Assembly: GCF_036324505.1 (NCBI RefSeq)
Contig: NC_086368.1
Location: 11,626,921-11,690,920 of the forward strand
From: Eleginops maclovinus
Taxonomy: Eukaryota; Chordata; Actinopteri; Perciformes; Eleginopidae
DNA: 64,000 nt
Direction: 5' to 3'
The position numbers and the translations under genes are program-made. The notes below the pieces were generated by a model. The model saw only the letters and a program-made list of their open reading frames with translations. It was not told the origin of the DNA and did not search any database. Of the stretch, positions 61,141-64,000 are shown in pieces. Each line of letters starts with the position of its first letter. The stretch's first letter is position 1.

Positions 61141-63299
61141 CAGTTTCAGAACCACAGTGCATGGTAAAAGTAAATGATAACACAAGGGCATCTTTATTTG
61201 CAAGTGCATTTTCGTTTTTTTGTATTATGATCACATTTTGTTCAAACTATCTTTATGAAGTTTGCTGACGCCCTAACTCCTTTTGAACGCTTTCTTTACA
61301 AGGGACCTTGGAGATCCTTTGCCAACCAAAGTTTACAATACAATTTACACAACTAGTGTGGCCAACTTTTCAGAAATACATAATATAATGCCTACTAGTA
61401 ACTCAAATGTGTTGCATATACTAATTCAAGCAAAGATAGTGTCAGTTGCCATTTCTTTGTTCTATATTCTCAACACATTGTACTGTAAACATCTCCTGCC
61501 AAGAGATGATGATTGCTTTAGTCTTGCTTTACCTGACTGCTTGACAGTGTCAGTATCATCTGACTTCACTTGATCCATGTTCACGTAACTGTACTTTGTC
61601 TTTTAATGACATGTTTACTGCATTCTGCCTCGAACAAGGTGAAACAACTTCAAAGACATAGTTGCTCTGTCATCTTTGTGGTGGTTTTTAGACTTGCGGA
61701 TGGCAGCTTTCACATGCCCTGCAGTTATTTGTCTTCACAGATCACTGCTTGGTGTGTCAGACCCTCCTTGATTTAATAGTGTTTTATACATCCACACAGT
61801 CTTATCAGTTCTGCTGGAGACAGTAATCAAACCACATATTTAACAGTGTCTGAGTGTGTTGGGGGGTGGGCAACTTTAAATGCAGTGCCAGACTAATTGA
61901 AACTGTGACAATAATATATTTTAAGGCCACCGTACATGATAGATGAGTCAGTCCCTGTAGGATATTACCACTTTTCTTCAGTGCCTCCATTCATCCATCT
62001 CTTTGCTTCAATCCTAAATACTGAAAGGTTAGCACCCTTTTAAAGTTTGCTTAATTTTAACACCTGTCTTGAGAACACATTTGTGTTCTTTTTTTTTTAT
62101 GGCTGCAGACAGTACAGTTTGCATTGGAGCTGGTTTTGTGACAGGGACACATTCATCATGTAATAAAGTGATGCAAGCTGTTACAACATGCCAAAATGAA
62201 ACTCGGCGACTCTGAGTCCTGTACAGCAGTGAAGAGGAAGTGTTGCTATTTCAGCATTGTTTCTTTGGCTTCAATGCCAATTACTGTATATATTTTTTTA
62301 CAGGCACATATGATTAACTCTTGCTGGTAAAACTGGGTCTGTGTGTGTGTGTGTGTGTGTGTGACAATGATAGAGAGGACGGTTCAATTGTGTTGCTATT
62401 GTGAGGAGGATTTATTTTGTGGTGATATTTTATTTCTTCAGCACAGCAAGTCGTAAAATGATTTAAAGGTATCGGTTCTTTGTGCTGTTTATGTGCATGC
62501 GTCTGCCTATGGACATCTTGTAGCAGCATTCCGAGTTCAAATTGAATAATGTCTGCAAAGTTTAATTCCCCTAACCTATGAACATAAACAAAATAAATAC
62601 ACAATCAGTTATTCCCTAATCATATCTTCAGAAACCTGCCATTTGAAGGTGTTCCCTGCTGGTATTGATCTCATTAAGGCGTGTGTGCAAAATAAAGACA
62701 AGCAAAGGCTTATAGATTTAAACACATGTATTCCATTTGAACATGTAACAAGCATGTTAACTATTGATAACATTTCTCAGCATGTTCTTTGTCAGTCTTT
62801 TACTGCCACCTATTGATAAGGAAAAGGACCACCTTTGCAGACATAAGGAAACTTGAACATTAAAAATAAAGAGTTACAACATGTTTAAAACAAAGAAAAC
62901 AACAAATTATTAAAACAAATTCATCAAATGCATTGCTTTCTTACTTGTTATTGATCATTGGTATATCCTTTTGGCAGCAAAGCAATTTTAAAAACAAAAC
63001 AAAAACACAGGTCTAAAAAAAGGAATTGTACAAACTTCCATGAACAAAAGTTGGAAAATGAATATATGTGGGTGTTAAACAAACGATCAACATACAATTG
63101 GTATACCTAATCAAGTCTACTATGCGTTTTCAAAGATAATGTCATATGTCTGTAAATGTCATTCAAAAAGATTATGGTGCTCTCATGTTTGAAGAAATCC
63201 CTCCCAGTCCAGCATGAATAAGGGGTCCAATCATAACCTTTTTCAACCAACAAACAGTCTGGACTGATTAGGCAAGGACAGCCATTTCTAAGATAGCTC
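61141..63299. other. non-coding stretch; includes likely znfx1 3' UTR
   Basis: No coding region recognised. The right part, next to 63299, should hold the 3' untranslated region of the znfx1-like gene. A minus-strand AATAAA lies at about 62411-62416, but I cannot tell whether it is used. A (GT)n tract of 23 bases lies at 62341-62363. Confidence 0.5.
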
Positions 63300-64000
63300 T
63301 CAGATTTGATCAAATTCACCAAAGTTGAGAAGGTTGTTGGCTTCAGACCAAGCAGGGTGCTGTGCCCCATCCATCTCTGAGGCGACTTGGTTGCCACCAG
63401 CCAGTGTGTGATTTGCCCCACCAATAGTAGCTCGACAATCCGGGCAGCGTCGACTCTCCATAGCCCCTCCACACTCAGTTATGACATATACATGGCCATT
63501 AGGACATTTGTACCAGTGACCAGGCGCTATTTTCATAGCTGAGACGATCATCTCTCTCTCTTCCTCACTGATCCTCAAGCCTGTGGGTGGAAGTATGCTG
63601 TCTAGCTCCACCATGGCTTCTTTCACTCTGTCTTTATCTTGCTCAGTGAATGGACCAATCCTTTCCAAAACCTCTCTTATTTTTTGAAGGTGAGAATTGA
63701 TTTTGTCACTTACTTTTCTTTGGTCTGCCATGTGGCAACGGGCGTTGAGTTCGGTCAGGAGGGTGAGCCTCTGTAGCTCTCTCTGCAAATCAAAGACCTG
63801 CTGGTCTGAGAATTTTTGGCGCCAGCTATTGAGCCAGCGCACAAACTCCACAAAATACTCTCCTAATGTCTCACTGTTCCACATAGTTTCCATTTGGATC
63901 TTCTTCAGCTTTGCAATTCGGACTAGGAAACCCATCTTGTTTTCCAGAACCCACAGATCCTTTGCTGTGAGATAAGGTTGTGCCAGTTTGGAATTGACAG
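63300..64000 (-). CDS. znfx1: ZNFX1-like protein, C-terminal part of last exon (partial)
   Basis: Minus-strand frame that stays open from the window edge to a TGA at 63302-63300, giving the last 233 residues or so of a larger protein. The part from the Met at 63935 is 211 residues. A helical region (WNSETLGEYFVEFVRWLNSW, QRELQRLTLLTELNARCH) is followed by an RZ-type zinc finger, HWYKCPNGHVYVITECGG then ESRRCPDC (about 140-167 from that Met), and the tail EMDGAQHPAWSEANNLLNF. This RZ finger and tail are characteristic of the C-terminus of ZNFX1, a helicase of antiviral innate immunity and RNA surveillance. The helicase and NFX1-type fingers lie beyond the window. Fish often carry several znfx1 paralogues, so orthology is not claimed. 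No damage is seen. Confidence 0.85.
   Translation of the reverse strand, partial: VNSKLAQPYLTAKDLWVLENKMGFLVRIAKLKKIQMETMWNSETLGEYFVEFVRWLNSWRQKFSDQQVFDLQRELQRLTLLTELNARCHMADQRKVSDKINSHLQKIREVLERIGPFTEQDKDRVKEAMVELDSILPPTGLRISEEEREMIVSAMKIAPGHWYKCPNGHVYVITECGGAMESRRCPDCRATIGGANHTLAGGNQVASEMDGAQHPAWSEANNLLNFGEFDQI

Overview
The window looks like nuclear DNA of a ray-finned fish. It is AT-rich, has long introns and intergenic space, and carries (CA)n, (GATA)n and (CCAT)n microsatellites. Its transposon community is typical of teleosts: a chromodomain Ty3/gypsy element, a Rex3/RTE-like LINE, L2/Rex1-like LINE relics, hAT MITEs, THAP/YqaJ elements and a tnp2/DUF4806 element. The only ordinary host gene I can recognise is the 3' terminal coding exon of a znfx1-like gene on the minus strand at the right edge (63300 to the window end).

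Layout. 1-26.8 kb is mostly non-coding, with a LINE reverse-transcriptase scrap (2.64 kb), a 1.68-kb hAT-like element with a perfect 8-bp target duplication (6861-8536), a hAT MITE (8735-9182), a 2.3-kb terminal-inverted-repeat element (13235-15553) that contains a solo LTR, and an L2-like LINE tail (20.9-21.4 kb). 26.8-32.5 kb holds an ISL2EU-like DNA transposon with two convergent genes: an intact two-exon SWIM/YqaJ exonuclease (plus) and a decayed THAP-DDE transposase (minus). Next to it is a TTAA-flanked element carrying a 5'-truncated RTE LINE. 32.5-39.8 kb is non-coding apart from a hAT MITE and a striking three-block microsatellite.

39.8-53.3 kb is a nest of elements. A complete, very young chromoviral gypsy element (gag and pol open, LTRs nearly identical) sits inside a hAT MITE. 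Immediately to its right is a roughly 7.5-kb CACTA/EnSpm-like element with arrays of GTTCCC/AACGTT subterminal repeats. It contains decayed tnp2-type transposase and DUF4806 genes. The transposase gene is split by a 1159-bp miniature THAP/SWIM element.

An inverted second copy of that miniature element lies at 55993-56945. It has exactly the same length apart from one 206-bp deletion. These miniature elements carry only the first exons of the two genes of a THAP-transposase/SWIM-YqaJ transposon, facing each other from near-identical ends. One encodes a free-standing 130-residue THAP protein. 57-63 kb holds a LINE RNase H relic, a tRNA-derived SINE and otherwise featureless sequence before znfx1.

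How the parts fit together: the most notable theme is a transposon system that pairs a THAP-DDE transposase with a SWIM-YqaJ nuclease. It appears here in two lineages and three states: nuclease intact with transposase broken; a deletion derivative with both first exons; and a further deletion derivative. All family names are from recognition of motifs, not from searches.
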